Shown here: in pieces, positions 18,083 to 26,652 of the stretch | Layout: each line of letters opens with the position of its first letter | Numbering within the stretch: the first letter of the stretch is position 1 | Origin: Pedobacter panaciterrae | GTDB lineage: Bacteria > Bacteroidota > Bacteroidia > Sphingobacteriales > Sphingobacteriaceae | Assembly (NCBI RefSeq): GCF_013204795.1 | Contig: NZ_JABMKW010000017.1 | Location: 806,001 to 870,000, forward strand | Direction of reading: 5' to 3' | Length of the DNA stretch: 64,000 nucleotides | Translations under genes and position numbers: made by a program | The notes under the pieces: model-generated | What the model saw: only the letters and a program-made list of their open reading frames with translations | What the model was told of the DNA's origin: nothing | Database searches by the model: none

Positions 18083-18320
18083 AATTAACAGTTCTTTTGC
18101 GATATTTTATATACCACAACACGCCCATTCCTGATATTAGAAGATAAGGAATAGCCAAAAGGTACAAAATACCTGAGTTTAAACCTTTTCCCTGAGTATT
18201 ACCGTTCTTTACACTTTGTTCAGCACTCACAGTACACATGGCACATTGCGCATTCACATTATTTGACGATGATACTGTGATCAGGATCATAAAGAGGAAG
18301 ATAACTGCTACCTTTTTCAT
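18066..18320 (-). CDS. Small exported membrane protein with a CAMC motif
   Basis: An 84-residue product. The longer upstream reading to 18458 would overlap the DUF420 gene and begin with a non-signal-like sequence, whereas the ATG at 18320 opens a clean Sec signal (MKKVAVIFLFMILITV...NAQ). After the signal comes QCAMCTVSAEQ, a CxxC motif right at the predicted mature N-terminus, then a transmembrane helix (about 51-71) and a basic tail. It sits in the oxidase assembly-gene block between DUF420 and DUF983. A copper or redox role is inferred only from the CxxC motif and location. Confidence 0.8.
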   Translation of the reverse strand: MKKVAVIFLFMILITVSSSNNVNAQCAMCTVSAEQSVKNGNTQGKGLNSGILYLLAIPYLLISGMGVLWYIKYRKRTVNYAENV

Positions 18321-18376
18321 GTTGCAAATATAAGCAAAGAAACTGTAACACATTTTAAGAATAGTCAGAAACCAGT

Positions 18377-18949
18377 CTAAAAATTGTAATAAGGTGATAT
18401 CATTAGGTATACTATTACCCCAGTTACAGCAACATACAGCCATACCGGATAAGCCCACCTAACAATTTTTTTGTGACGTTCCACCTGCATATTAAATCCT
18501 CTTAAAAAGCTCACAAGGATTAAGGGTAAAACAACAATAGCAAGAATAATGTGTGTAGCCAGTATAAAGAAATAGATATAACGGGTTGACCCAACTGCGG
18601 CCAATTCAATTGCCGACAATACCCCGTTATGATCAACATCTCCATACTTAGTATCTTTTTCATAGAGGTGAAAAACGATATAAAAAAGGAGGAAGATTGC
18701 CGAAAGGATAAATGTGATAACATTCGTTACTTTATGGGCCTGGATGTTTTTCTTTTTTATAAAAATTAAAGACACAATAAGGAGTATTGCACAAGTTGCA
18801 TTAATGCCTCCTATTATATGTGGAAATAGATAGATGAAAGATGGTGTAGGCTCTGGAGGTGGTACTAACTTTAACGCGATAACCACAAGTAACACAACCG
18901 CTGTTACAATCCATATTAATCTTAAAAAAAACTTATCATTAAAATTCAT
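18377..18949 (-). CDS. DUF420 family membrane protein
   Basis: A 190-residue protein with five or so transmembrane helices. Features of DUF420 are the histidines in FPHIIGGINA, KKKNIQAHKVTN, TRYIYFFILATHIILA and the late ERHKKIVRWAYPVWLYVAVTG. In Bacillus a member (CtaM/YozB) is needed for cytochrome oxidase activity. Here it sits between the SCO-like gene and the CxxC protein, matching an assembly role. Histidines in the helices may bind heme or metal, which is inference. Confidence 0.85.
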   Translation of the reverse strand: MNFNDKFFLRLIWIVTAVVLLVVIALKLVPPPEPTPSFIYLFPHIIGGINATCAILLIVSLIFIKKKNIQAHKVTNVITFILSAIFLLFYIVFHLYEKDTKYGDVDHNGVLSAIELAAVGSTRYIYFFILATHIILAIVVLPLILVSFLRGFNMQVERHKKIVRWAYPVWLYVAVTGVIVYLMISPYYNF

Positions 18950-18970
18950 ATTCTATCTATTTGGAACTTC

Positions 18971-19678
18971 TTATCTTCCGTCTCTGGAGTTTCTCAACTC
19001 CTCTGCCAGCAACACTTTAATTTCATCATCCAGCTTTGTTAAGGCCTCCTGATTTGTGGCCTCATAATAGCCTCTAATGCGACGATGGCTATCAAGCAAT
19101 ACTAGCATATTGCTATGAATAAATTTGTTCTCAGTGCCAATCTTTTCCTGATGGGCATCTAAGGACAATCCTTTTTTTATCAATGTCGATAACTGTGTGC
19201 TATCTCCCGTTAGTAAATCCCACTTGCCTGCCTTTGCAGAAAGTGTCTTCGCATAACCTGCAAGTACATCTGGTTTATCAGTTTCAGGATCAATACTGAT
19301 TCCTACAAAAGTAACTGCTTTATTATGCTGATAGGTTTCATTAAAACCTTTCATAGCCCTGGTTGTCGCTCCAGCACCATTCGCATCTCCTTTGGTATAA
19401 AACAGACTTAATATTAAAATGTTGCTTCCATATTTACTCAAACTAACAGAATCTCCATTCTGGTTGATCAGCTTAAAATCATTTACTACATGGTAAATCG
19501 TATCGGGAATCTGTGTCCCTCTAACCGAGTGAAATGTAGCAGCAACTTCTTTATGCCCAAAAATAGGAAGCGGTCTGTATCTGTTTTTGCCTTTTTCCTG
19601 GAGTAAATAATACAAAAATCCTGGTACCGCTAATATGGTGACCAGGATTAATATTTTTTTTATTGGAGTACCCTTCAT
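18971..19678 (-). CDS. SCO family protein without the copper-binding cysteines
   Basis: A 235-residue protein with one N-terminal membrane anchor (about 8-26) and a thioredoxin-fold SCO1/SenC domain. SCO proteins normally carry CxxxC plus a distal histidine to deliver copper to the CuA site. Here the position reads YTKGDANGAG, with Gly97 and Gly101 at exactly the cysteine spacing. The histidine (IHSNMLVLLD, H188) is kept. The gene is uninterrupted and overlaps the subunit IV stop by one base. It probably cannot bind Cu(I) in the standard way, so it may have a structural or thiol-independent role. Confidence 0.85.
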   Translation of the reverse strand: MKGTPIKKILILVTILAVPGFLYYLLQEKGKNRYRPLPIFGHKEVAATFHSVRGTQIPDTIYHVVNDFKLINQNGDSVSLSKYGSNILILSLFYTKGDANGAGATTRAMKGFNETYQHNKAVTFVGISIDPETDKPDVLAGYAKTLSAKAGKWDLLTGDSTQLSTLIKKGLSLDAHQEKIGTENKFIHSNMLVLLDSHRRIRGYYEATNQEALTKLDDEIKVLLAEELRNSRDGR

Positions 19679-20037
19679 TAAACTAAAGGCATATGTAGGT
19701 GTAAGTAGCCGCCTTCAATTAACATCAAAACAATAAAGTAAAAGATAAAAACAAAAACGACGGTTAAAGAAACCTGAAGCCCTACCTTCTCATATTTAAG
19801 GTGCATAAAGTACGCAACGATATAGAATGCTTTTAATAAAGTTAAGGCAATGTAAACGAAGTTACCTATATGCTGAGGCATGTGGCCACCTGGTATAAGA
19901 ACCAAAGCAATAATAAACTCAATTACCGTGATTGCAAGCAGGATACCAAATACCTGCCAAATTTTCTTTTTATCTAACCCAGCATGTTCACCATGTGCAT
20001 GCTCGTCGTGAGAGTGGTCTGTATGTATTTCTGACAT
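19678..20037 (-). CDS. ctaF: Cytochrome c oxidase subunit IV
   Basis: A 119-residue protein with a histidine-rich N-terminus (HTDHSHDEHAHGEHAG) and three transmembrane helices, typical of the prokaryotic COX4 (CtaF/CoxD) family. The HLKYEKVGL segment between helices 2 and 3 is characteristic. It follows the two subunit III genes and would complete the caa3-type oxidase in the inner membrane. The histidine-rich tail might bind metal ions, but that is not established. Confidence 0.88.
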   Translation of the reverse strand: MSEIHTDHSHDEHAHGEHAGLDKKKIWQVFGILLAITVIEFIIALVLIPGGHMPQHIGNFVYIALTLLKAFYIVAYFMHLKYEKVGLQVSLTVVFVFIFYFIVLMLIEGGYLHLHMPLV

Positions 20038-20057
20038 AATATTTTAATTGAGAAAGA

Positions 20058-20765
20058 TTAAACTAAATAGAAGAATGTAAACACGAATACCCAGACAAGG
20101 TCTACAAAGTGCCAGTATAAACCAACTTTTTCAACCATTAAGTAATGTCCGCGTTTTTCAAAAGTACCATTAATAGTCATGCATAAGATGATGATGTTAA
20201 TGATCACTCCGCTAAATACGTGGAATCCGTGGAATCCTGTTATTGTAAAGAATAGATTTGAGAACTGAAGTGCAGATACTGTAGATACCTCACCGGTAAA
20301 CAAATGATGTAGCGTTTCCATGGTTGGAATCTTTCCCCAGCCAAACCCTTCATGGAACAAATGTGTCCATTCTGCAGCCTGACAACCCAGGAACATTAAA
20401 CCACCTATAATAGTAGCAATCATCCACCACACTACTTCCTTCTTAGAGCGTCTGTGACCAGCCTCTACCGCAAGTACCATAGTTACCGAGCTCATGATCA
20501 AAATAAACGTCATAATACCCACAAATACAAGTGGAGCACCACTATCGGTTATGCCTGGAATAGATTGGAAAACCAAATCCGGATCTGGCCATGTAAATTT
20601 ACTGAAGCGCTGCGCTCCGTAATAGATCAATAATGACGAAAATGTGAATGCATCAGAAACCAGAAAAAACCACATCATTATTTTGCCGTACTCTACTGAC
20701 CACGGCGAGCGGCCCCCACTCCATGGAGTAGTTTTTACCTGATCTAATTGTGATAATGAACTCAT
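20058..20765 (-). CDS. ctaE: Cytochrome c oxidase subunit III (second copy)
   Basis: A 235-residue polytopic protein of the COX3 family. The conserved FSNLFFTITGFHGFHVFSGVIIN segment and the C-terminal VGLYWHFVDLVWVFVFTFFYLV are hallmarks. The N-terminus lies in the cytoplasm and about five helices follow. Subunit III stabilises the oxidase and helps sustain proton uptake. A shorter subunit III paralogue lies immediately upstream. The start at 20765 gives a standard-length protein. Confidence 0.92.
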   Translation of the reverse strand: MSSLSQLDQVKTTPWSGGRSPWSVEYGKIMMWFFLVSDAFTFSSLLIYYGAQRFSKFTWPDPDLVFQSIPGITDSGAPLVFVGIMTFILIMSSVTMVLAVEAGHRRSKKEVVWWMIATIIGGLMFLGCQAAEWTHLFHEGFGWGKIPTMETLHHLFTGEVSTVSALQFSNLFFTITGFHGFHVFSGVIINIIILCMTINGTFEKRGHYLMVEKVGLYWHFVDLVWVFVFTFFYLV

Positions 20766-20795
20766 TTTGTAAATAGTAATAGTTTGTTAAAAAAT

Positions 20796-21386
20796 CTAAC
20801 TGTTCAAAAGTAAAAAAACATACAGATATATCCATAATATATCTATAAAATGCCAAAATATAGAAGCAATTTCCATCCGGTACTTGCGTGTTTCTATCGG
20901 CATTTCTTTATAAGCCCCAATTAGGGCATTCAATACAATACATAAACCTGCAAAAATGTGCAGTAAGTGGAAACCAGAAACAACATAAATAACAGAAATA
21001 GCAGCATTATTATTTACCATTGCTGCTCCGCTATGGTATAAGCTCGACCATGCTTCTACCTGCAGGTAACCAAATACTAATCCAAGGGCAATAGTAAACC
21101 ACAAGAACAATCTCTGCTTTTGAATCTGCCCGTTCCTTAGCGCTCTTGATGCCAGGAATAAACAGATACTGCTACCTACTAATGCAGCTGTACTATACAT
21201 AAAAACATCAGGCAGTACCAAACCGTGGCCTTTACCTTTTGAGGCTGCAAAAACAATGTAATAACTTGTCCAACCTCCAAACATAATAGTTGAGGAAACC
21301 ACAAACAACCAGATAACAAACTTCTTAGGTTTAGTATCTATAGGTGCTGCAGACTTCATATCCTCTTTATTTAATGTGTGTACCAT
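20796..21386 (-). CDS. Cytochrome c oxidase subunit III-like protein (first copy)
   Basis: A 196-residue heme-copper oxidase subunit III family protein with about five transmembrane helices. The VVSGFHLLHIFAGLCIVLNA and ASIFWHFIDILWIYLYVFLLL segments match subunit III. It is more divergent than the next gene. Having two subunit III genes in one cluster is usual in Bacteroidota caa3 oxidases. The gene starts 6 nt after ctaB, indicating cotranscription. Confidence 0.88.
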   Translation of the reverse strand: MVHTLNKEDMKSAAPIDTKPKKFVIWLFVVSSTIMFGGWTSYYIVFAASKGKGHGLVLPDVFMYSTAALVGSSICLFLASRALRNGQIQKQRLFLWFTIALGLVFGYLQVEAWSSLYHSGAAMVNNNAAISVIYVVSGFHLLHIFAGLCIVLNALIGAYKEMPIETRKYRMEIASIFWHFIDILWIYLYVFLLLNS

Positions 21387-21392
21387 CTTAAA

Positions 21393-22271
21393 TTATTTAG
21401 CTATAAAATCAAAAAATAAAATCACCTGCACTAATGGAAGATAGAAGAAGGAACAAAACATTACCTTCCTTGCACTTGCCAAATCCATATTAACCCACAT
21501 TTTAAATGCCAGCCATGCAAACACCAATCCCGCAATTAGTGACACTCCAGCTATATAATAGCCACCAAATCCATAGAATGTTGGCAACAAGCTAACCGGA
21601 ATTAATATTAAGGTGCTGATAAATGTTATAAATGCACTTGCCTTATCTCTTTTAGTAGTAGGCAACAATCTAAATCCGGCCTTCTTGTAATCATCATCAA
21701 GTACCCATGCGATAGACCAGAAATGAGGAAACTGCCATACAAACTGTACAAGGAAAAGTATTACTGCAATTTCATCTATCTTTCCGTGAGCTGCCACGTA
21801 ACCAATTAGTGGGGGCAAAGCTCCCGGAATGGCCCCAACAAATACTGCGATAGGTGATTTGCGCTTTAAAGGGGTGTAAGCAAAAGCATATAAAAATATC
21901 GAGAATACGGATAACAATCCTGTTTCGATATTTAATTTCCCTAATAACCACGTGCCAAGCATTCCCATTACTAACCCCGATACCAAACCCTGGCCAGTGG
22001 TCATATGTCCGGCAGGCATTGGACGGTCCTTGGTTCTGGTCATTAACTTGTCCAGATCAACCTCTATTACCTCATTGAAACAATTGGCTGCAGAGGTAAC
22101 CAGGAAGCCCCCAGCTATTAAAATAAGCCATTTGGTCCAGTCTATTCCAGGAACCACTCCAGCGATTTCTACCTGCGACCCAATTAAAAAGGTAACTGAT
22201 GCAGAAAACACTACCAGAAAGGTAAGTCTGAATTTAATGAGCTTAGAAAAATCTGTTAAAAACTGTTTCAA
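21393..22271 (-). CDS. ctaB: Protoheme IX farnesyltransferase (heme O synthase)
   Basis: A 292-residue UbiA-family enzyme with about eight or nine helices. Both aspartate-rich motifs are visible: NCFNEVIEVDLDKLMTRTKDRP and the DDDYKKAGFRLLPT loop. It adds the farnesyl tail to heme B to make heme O, the substrate of the heme A synthase encoded just upstream. The gene is placed logically between ctaA and the oxidase subunits. Confidence 0.93.
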   Translation of the reverse strand: MKQFLTDFSKLIKFRLTFLVVFSASVTFLIGSQVEIAGVVPGIDWTKWLILIAGGFLVTSAANCFNEVIEVDLDKLMTRTKDRPMPAGHMTTGQGLVSGLVMGMLGTWLLGKLNIETGLLSVFSIFLYAFAYTPLKRKSPIAVFVGAIPGALPPLIGYVAAHGKIDEIAVILFLVQFVWQFPHFWSIAWVLDDDYKKAGFRLLPTTKRDKASAFITFISTLILIPVSLLPTFYGFGGYYIAGVSLIAGLVFAWLAFKMWVNMDLASARKVMFCSFFYLPLVQVILFFDFIAK

Positions 22272-22282
22272 ATTATATATTA

Positions 22283-23347
22283 TTAATGCTCTTGATTGTA
22301 AGTATCTGTTTTGTAAACTAACAAGAACAGATAGTATTGCAGACTAAATAGTAAGGTTGAAAATAAAATGTGTAATGCCTGAGCGTAAGGAGGCAATGCA
22401 AAGTTCGACAATATTAATCCAGTTACTATCTGAATAATCAAAACTACTGCTATGGAATTGGCTACCATTAAAGCGGTAGCTTTACCATTAAACCTATCTT
22501 TAACAAGCTTGTATATAATGATGTTCAATATAAGCACAACCATAGCTGAGTCTCTATGATAAGAAAAAATCTTGCCTACTCTGGTTAACCAGCTTTCGCG
22601 GTCATTATACATTAAAGCTTTTGAAACAGCATCAACAGCCTCTCTTACTTCGGTTCCTAAAACAATTTGCAGCACACTTACCACTATAGCTAAAAAGATT
22701 AAAACCTTTAACCATACTACCTTAGCCATAACTATGGTTACTGCCTTATGCATCTGCTGTGCGTAGTTATAGGTATAAACCAATATGGCCAGAATTACTA
22801 AAGCCAATAACATGTGTACCGTAACAATCCATGGAACCAGATTGGTTGACACAACAATTGAACCTAACCATGCCTGAAAGGCGACCACTACCAGATTCAC
22901 CCAGCTTAAAACTACTATACGTTTAGCTGTTTTACGATAGGTAAAAGAATAGATAACTAATCCAACTAATAAAAACCCGGTTGCAGCCCCCATCAAACGA
23001 TTTAAATATTCCGTCCAGGTTTTTGCTACATTAAAAGTCTCTGGTTGTAAGATAGATTCATCATGTCTTATGCTATCTGCAAGATGTCCTTTACCTAACT
23101 TATCAAGTGTTTTAGCAAAACGTTCATTCTTTACAACACGTTCAGCTACATACTTTTCTTTGTAGTCTGCAGGTAGTTGCGAAGCCGAGGTTGGAGGAAC
23201 ATATTGATCAAAACACTTTGGCCAATCCGGACATCCCATACCAGAACCTGTACTACGTACTATCCCCCCTGCCAAGATTAGCAATAAGGTTACAACTATC
23301 GTTATAAGGTTTAGCCTGATAAATCTCTTCTCAGATTTAGGAACCAT
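22283..23347 (-). CDS. ctaA: Heme A synthase (COX15/CtaA)
   Basis: A 354-residue membrane protein with eight predicted helices. Typical features are GGIVRSTGSGMGCPDWPKCF with a CPDWPKC cysteine pair in the first periplasmic loop, NRLMGAATGF, VVSTNLVPWIVTVHM and a late histidine in ALHILFSTLL. It oxidises heme O to heme A. It is 11 nt upstream of ctaB, so the two enzymes of the heme A branch are made together. Confidence 0.92.
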   Translation of the reverse strand: MVPKSEKRFIRLNLITIVVTLLLILAGGIVRSTGSGMGCPDWPKCFDQYVPPTSASQLPADYKEKYVAERVVKNERFAKTLDKLGKGHLADSIRHDESILQPETFNVAKTWTEYLNRLMGAATGFLLVGLVIYSFTYRKTAKRIVVLSWVNLVVVAFQAWLGSIVVSTNLVPWIVTVHMLLALVILAILVYTYNYAQQMHKAVTIVMAKVVWLKVLIFLAIVVSVLQIVLGTEVREAVDAVSKALMYNDRESWLTRVGKIFSYHRDSAMVVLILNIIIYKLVKDRFNGKATALMVANSIAVVLIIQIVTGLILSNFALPPYAQALHILFSTLLFSLQYYLFLLVYKTDTYNQEH

Positions 23348-23432
23348 GGTTTGTATTAGATTTAAAAAAAATGAGGTATCTGTTGTAAGTATTTACCTAC
23401 TGCAGATACCCCATCATATTATAAACTATATG

Positions 23433-25322
23433 CTAGTCTAATTTTGTTCTGCCTGCAGCTTCTTCTTTCTCTTCCCACTCTCTCTGTATACGCTCAGCTT
23501 CAGCGTTTCCTTCAAAATCATGTGGCATATTAGAGCTCATAGTTTGAGAGAAAGGCACAGTTTGAGGAATAAAGTCTTCCTCGGCACCTGGCTTGCTATA
23601 GTCATATGGCCAACGGTAAACAGTTGGAATCTCACCTGGCCAGTTACCATGTAAACGTTCTACAGGAGTAGTCCACTCTAATGTATTCGCACCCCAAGGG
23701 TTTTGAGATGATACTTTGCCTTTGAAAATAGAATAGAAGAAGTTAAATAAGAATGCAACCTGAGCCATTGCAGCAATAATTGCAGACCATGTAACCAAAA
23801 TGTTTACAGTAACCCATTTCTGCATAAACTCAAACTCAGTAAATGCATAGTAACGACGAGGAACCCCATCAAGACCTAAGAAGTGTAGCGGGAAGAACAC
23901 TAAATAAGCACAAATAAATGTGATCCAGAAGTGTAAATAACCAAGTTTACTGCTCATTAATCTTCCGAACATTTTAGGGAAGTAATGATAAACACCTGCA
24001 AGCATACCAAATATTGCAGCAGACCCCATTACAAGGTGGAAGTGAGCAATAACGAAGTAAGTATCATGCAAGTTAATATCTAAAGATGCATTACCTAAGA
24101 ATATACCAGTTAAACCACCTGAGATAAAGAATGATACCATACCAATAGCAAACAGCATAGCTGGAGTAAATCTGATATTACCTCTCCATAGTGTAGCTAA
24201 CCAGTTGAATGTTTTAACTGCCGAAGGAACAGCAATAATCAAAGTAGTGATCATAAACACACCACCCAATAATGGGTTCATACCCGTTACAAACATGTGG
24301 TGACCCCAAACGATGAATGATAAGATGGTAATACCGATTAGTGAATAAATCATTGCATGGTAACCGAAAATTGGCTTTCTTGAATTCACAGACATAATCT
24401 CTGAAGACAATCCCATTGCAGGCATGATTACAATATATACCTCAGGGTGACCCAGGAACCAGAATAAGTGTTGCCATAAGATTGGTGATCCACCTTCGTT
24501 TGGCAATACTTGAGTACCCATAACAATATCAGAAAGATAGAAACTTGTTCCAAAGCTACGGTCAAACACTAACAATACAACACCTGCAACTAATACAGGG
24601 AAAGATAAGATACCTAAAACAGCTGTTAAGAAAAATGCCCAGATTGTTAATGGCATTTTCCACAAATCCATTCCCTTAGTACGCATGTTTAAGATAGTAC
24701 TTACATAGTTGATACCACCCATTAAAGATGATGCAACGAAAAGTACCATACTGATCAACCATAAAGTCATACCTAAACCAGAACCACTAATTGCAGTTGG
24801 TAATGCAGATAGTGGCGGATAAACCGTCCATCCCGCACTTGCCGGTCCTGTTTGTATAAAGAATGAACTCATCATGATCACACACGCAGTAAAGAAGAAC
24901 CAGTATGAAAGCATGTTAAGGAATGGCGATGCCATATCCCTTGCCCCAATTTGAAGAGGGATCAATAAGTTACTAAAAGTACCGCTCAAACCAGCTGTTA
25001 ATACAAAGAATACCATGATGGTACCATGTATGGTAACTAATGCCAGATAAAAGTCGGGTTTTATCCTCCCACCTTCAGCCCATTTACCTAAAAATGTCTC
25101 TAAAAGAGGAAAACTTTTATCTGGCCATGCTAATTGTATACGGAACAATATAGATAAGCCCATTGCTATAACAGCCATGATAATACCAGTTATCAAAAAC
25201 TGTTTAGCGATCATCTTGTGATCCTGACTAAAGACGTACTTCGTTAAAAAAGTCTCTTTGTGATGACCATGATCATCATGGCTATCGTGGTTATGTGTAT
25301 CGTGTAATGATATAGTTGACAT
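23433..25322 (-). CDS. ctaD: Cytochrome c oxidase subunit I
   Basis: A 629-residue heme-copper oxidase catalytic subunit with 12 or more helices. The A1-type proton-channel motif GHPEVYI is present. CuB and heme ligands appear in WGHHMFVTGM and HDTYFVIAHFHLVMG. The N-terminus is histidine-rich and the C-terminal tail is charged. It lies between subunit II and ctaA in the operon. It is the site of oxygen reduction in the inner membrane. Confidence 0.95.
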   Translation of the reverse strand: MSTISLHDTHNHDSHDDHGHHKETFLTKYVFSQDHKMIAKQFLITGIIMAVIAMGLSILFRIQLAWPDKSFPLLETFLGKWAEGGRIKPDFYLALVTIHGTIMVFFVLTAGLSGTFSNLLIPLQIGARDMASPFLNMLSYWFFFTACVIMMSSFFIQTGPASAGWTVYPPLSALPTAISGSGLGMTLWLISMVLFVASSLMGGINYVSTILNMRTKGMDLWKMPLTIWAFFLTAVLGILSFPVLVAGVVLLVFDRSFGTSFYLSDIVMGTQVLPNEGGSPILWQHLFWFLGHPEVYIVIMPAMGLSSEIMSVNSRKPIFGYHAMIYSLIGITILSFIVWGHHMFVTGMNPLLGGVFMITTLIIAVPSAVKTFNWLATLWRGNIRFTPAMLFAIGMVSFFISGGLTGIFLGNASLDINLHDTYFVIAHFHLVMGSAAIFGMLAGVYHYFPKMFGRLMSSKLGYLHFWITFICAYLVFFPLHFLGLDGVPRRYYAFTEFEFMQKWVTVNILVTWSAIIAAMAQVAFLFNFFYSIFKGKVSSQNPWGANTLEWTTPVERLHGNWPGEIPTVYRWPYDYSKPGAEEDFIPQTVPFSQTMSSNMPHDFEGNAEAERIQREWEEKEEAAGRTKLD

Positions 25323-25342
25323 AATGTGCTATTCCAGTATTG

Positions 25343-26584
25343 TTATTTTTTTAAAGCTATTTGATTCGTTTTAACTGCAGAAGTATCTTTTGCAGCTGTA
25401 TCAGCAGGAGCTGCAGCAGCTGGTTCACTTGCAGGAGCCGAAGCTACAGGCAAATTAAATTGCTTCCTTAAATCATCAGTTAGGTATGTTGGCAATTCAG
25501 CAACCCATGCGTCATACTCGGCTTGTGAAACAACTTTAACCTCTCTCTGCATTTTGTAGTGACCATCACCACAAATCTTATTACATAAGAACAAATATTT
25601 AAACTTAGGATCATTTGTTTTAGCTTTCATCTCCTCAGTAGTAATTGTAGGAGTGAATTCAAAATATGACGTCATACCTGGTACAGTATTCAACTGAACT
25701 CTAAAATGTGGCATATAAAAACTGTGGATCACATCTTTACTGGTAAGAATCAAACGAACCGGCTTATTAACTGGAATAACCATTACTTCTGCAAGTTGAT
25801 CATCCAATGTCTTTTTATCTTTAAAATCAATACCCAAAGCGTTGTCTGAAGTAATTAATTTATAGTTTTTAAGTCCTACCACACCGTCGGCACCTGCGTA
25901 ACGAATTGCCCAGGCAAACTGAGATGAAGTTATCTCAATACTGATAGGCTTGTTATTAGGATCTTCAACTTTATAGAATATAGATCTCCAGGTAAGGAAT
26001 CCCATAAGTACAAGAACTGTTAGAACTAACGCCGGAATGATTGTCCAGATACGCTCAATGGTATTGTTATGAGGATAGTAATAAGCTTTCCTTTTTCCGC
26101 TGTGTTTGTAGAAATAAGCAAAAGCAAATAGAAGTATGTGTGTAACAATGAAAACGATGGTGGTAAGAATCAATGTAATATTAAACATCTGATCTATCTT
26201 TTTACCATGCTCAGAAGCAGCCTCAGGTAAGATCATGTTACCATGAACCGTATATTCCCAATATACACCATATAAACCTACTATAAGGAATAAGGCGAAT
26301 AAACCTCCGTTTATTGCATCCCAGTTAATTCCTTTTGGTTTATCCTGTGCCTCACGGGTCAATTCATAAACCTTTAATGCCTTACCAACTATTGCTACAA
26401 ATAAGCAAACCAGTAAAAATGCAAGAACATAGAACGTCGCGGTTTTATAAACCGGCCCCATATCAACAGGTTTCTCTGCTGTTGCAGCGGCAGCCTGCGC
26501 AAACGCGCTTGTATTTGCAAATGCAGTTACAATCACTGCTAGTGCCGCTATTGTTTTATTACTTATTAATTTTCTTAGACTCAT
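25343..26584 (-). CDS. ctaC: Cytochrome c oxidase subunit II
   Basis: A 413-residue protein with an N-terminal signal (FANTSAFAQA), three hydrophobic helices and a periplasmic cupredoxin domain. CuA ligands are seen in SKDVIHSFYMPHFRVQ and LCNKICGDGHYKM. The glutamate position of the usual CxExC motif is lysine, but its copper contact is through the backbone, so this is probably harmless. There is no fused cytochrome c domain, and the C-terminal tail is Ala/Pro-rich. It is 21 nt from ctaD and follows actF after a 68-nt gap. Confidence 0.93.
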   Translation of the reverse strand: MSLRKLISNKTIAALAVIVTAFANTSAFAQAAAATAEKPVDMGPVYKTATFYVLAFLLVCLFVAIVGKALKVYELTREAQDKPKGINWDAINGGLFALFLIVGLYGVYWEYTVHGNMILPEAASEHGKKIDQMFNITLILTTIVFIVTHILLFAFAYFYKHSGKRKAYYYPHNNTIERIWTIIPALVLTVLVLMGFLTWRSIFYKVEDPNNKPISIEITSSQFAWAIRYAGADGVVGLKNYKLITSDNALGIDFKDKKTLDDQLAEVMVIPVNKPVRLILTSKDVIHSFYMPHFRVQLNTVPGMTSYFEFTPTITTEEMKAKTNDPKFKYLFLCNKICGDGHYKMQREVKVVSQAEYDAWVAELPTYLTDDLRKQFNLPVASAPASEPAAAAPADTAAKDTSAVKTNQIALKK

Positions 26585-26652
26585 TTTCTTAAAAGTAGTA
26601 ACACTGTACTTCTATTATACTATTATTTATTATATCCTATCCAGATCACCTA

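Noticed and set aside
18066..18458. A longer 130-residue reading frame for the CxxC protein
   Set aside because: It would overlap DUF420 and start with a non-signal-like sequence; the ATG at 18320 opens a clean signal peptide.
21952..22347. Plus-strand open frames opposite ctaB and ctaA
   Set aside because: They are antisense to well-supported genes and show no domain or start signals.
25340..26584. The CuA motif of subunit II has Lys where many families have Glu (CNKIC)
   Set aside because: The glutamate ligates copper through its backbone carbonyl, and the other ligands are intact, so this is probably a harmless lineage variant.
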